64,000 nt of DNA, taken from NCBI RefSeq assembly GCF_004331685.1, contig NZ_SJSM01000019.1, forward strand, positions 24,807-88,806, read 5' to 3'. The notes under the pieces are model-generated. The model saw only the letters and a program-made list of their open reading frames with translations, was not told where the DNA came from and searched no databases. The position numbers were made by a program, and so were the translations under genes. Each line of letters opens with the position of its first letter. The first letter of the stretch is position 1. Shown piece after piece: positions 63,667 to 64,000 of this stretch. The stretch is from Pedobacter hiemivivus (GTDB lineage: Bacteria > Bacteroidota > Bacteroidia > Sphingobacteriales > Sphingobacteriaceae).

Positions 63667-63745
63667 AATATAAACCTATTAAAAAAGCCCTGCTGAATAA
63701 ATCGAGGGCACTGAAAAAGTTCCTCATTTATGAGCCAGCTTAAGG

Positions 63746-63790
63746 AACGATCAAGTAGAACATGTTTTTTACTTGATCGTTTTTTTTATT
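63746..63790 (+). terminator. Intrinsic terminator after DUF3276
   Basis: Perfect 12-bp stem AACGATCAAGTA/TACTTGATCGTT, followed by a run of T. On the minus strand it has no T-run, so it serves the plus strand. Confidence 0.8.
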
Positions 63791-63809
63791 GAACAAAGTT
63801 GAGATTTCG

Positions 63810-64000
63810 TTATACTGATTTTTTGATCAATATATACCTGTCTTTTTCGAAGGATAAATAAGCATTTTGGTTGCAATTGACTGGATTTAACTCAGATTTA
63901 TTGAATATTAGATCAGTTTTAGGATTCTTTTTAAGTTTACGGTAAAAATTGCCATAGCCCCCTGCATTTCCATATTCTGTATTCCATAGGAAGTCGCACG
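63810..64000 (-). CDS. Partial hypothetical protein cut by the right edge
   Basis: An open minus-strand frame of 62 codons ends at the TAA at 63810-63812 and continues off the window. Visible residues include FLWNTEYGNAGGYGNFYR and, near the end, AYLSFEKDRYILIKKSV. The sequence has ordinary protein composition and no internal stop, so it is probably the C-terminus of a real gene. Family not recognised; no motif identified. Confidence 0.6.
   Translation of the reverse strand, partial: CDFLWNTEYGNAGGYGNFYRKLKKNPKTDLIFNKSELNPVNCNQNAYLSFEKDRYILIKKSV

Overview
The window looks like chromosomal DNA of a Bacteroidota member, most likely Sphingobacteriaceae close to Pedobacter. Supporting signs are the SusC/SusD pair, an ECF sigma/FecR/TonB-receptor cassette, STN domains, fused SecDF, lineage-restricted DUF4290, DUF3276, DUF4302 and DUF5522 proteins, TAnnTTTG-type promoter boxes, and moderately AT-rich sequence. 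I see no insertion sequence, prophage, CRISPR array or rRNA. One tRNA (Leu, anticodon CAG) is present.

Layout. 1-7.9 kb: a plus-strand outer-membrane import operon (SusC-like receptor cut by the left edge, SusD-like lipoprotein, HExxH metallohydrolase lipoprotein, DUF4302 lipoprotein). 7.9-14.1 kb: a minus-strand surface-signalling cassette (ECF sigma, FecR anti-sigma, FecA-like receptor with STN domain, and a lipoprotein with an internal duplication), convergent with the first operon across a shared terminator. 14.3-20.3 kb: tRNA-Leu, cardiolipin synthase, GH25 lysozyme, M20 peptidase and a GH123-like glycosidase. 20.3-20.7 kb: a gene-free stretch with tandem and inverted repeats. 20.7-30 kb: PcrA/UvrD helicase, DUF4290, MurA, a CBS-like enzyme, DprA, RsmG and a glycosyltransferase. 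30-36.7 kb: Tgt, an LptF/G permease, an EamA transporter, then a 468-bp A/C-rich gap and a peptidase/propeller/barrel protein with a LapA-like partner. 36.8-40.6 kb: metZ, osmC, ispE and two tandem Uma2 paralogues. 40.8-50.6 kb: thyA-folA, secDF, ndh, HMG-CoA lyase, GNAT, a low-affinity iron permease family protein, class II aldolase and accD. 50.6-64 kb: cysteine desulfurase, glmM, methyltransferase-PAP2-ZIP, a minus-strand block (MBL exonuclease, coaE, YbbR, yajC, DUF1573, nusB, leucine-type dehydrogenase), an ABC exporter, DUF3276, and a gene cut by the right edge.

Most of the window is core metabolism and envelope biology. The CBS-like enzyme, MetZ and the cysteine desulfurase concern sulfur amino acids. 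MurA and GlmM feed peptidoglycan synthesis. SecDF, YajC, LptF/G and cardiolipin synthase serve the envelope. The accessory, less understood parts are the two import/signalling clusters at the left, the 936-residue HELRH/propeller/barrel protein, the tandem Uma2 genes and several strongly structured intergenic segments. I found no clearly new multi-gene defence or mobile system. The best leads are the three-module outer-membrane peptidase, the hairpin-rich gap between fecR and its receptor gene, the duplicated-domain lipoprotein, and a 52-residue DUF5522 gene translationally coupled to an exonuclease gene.
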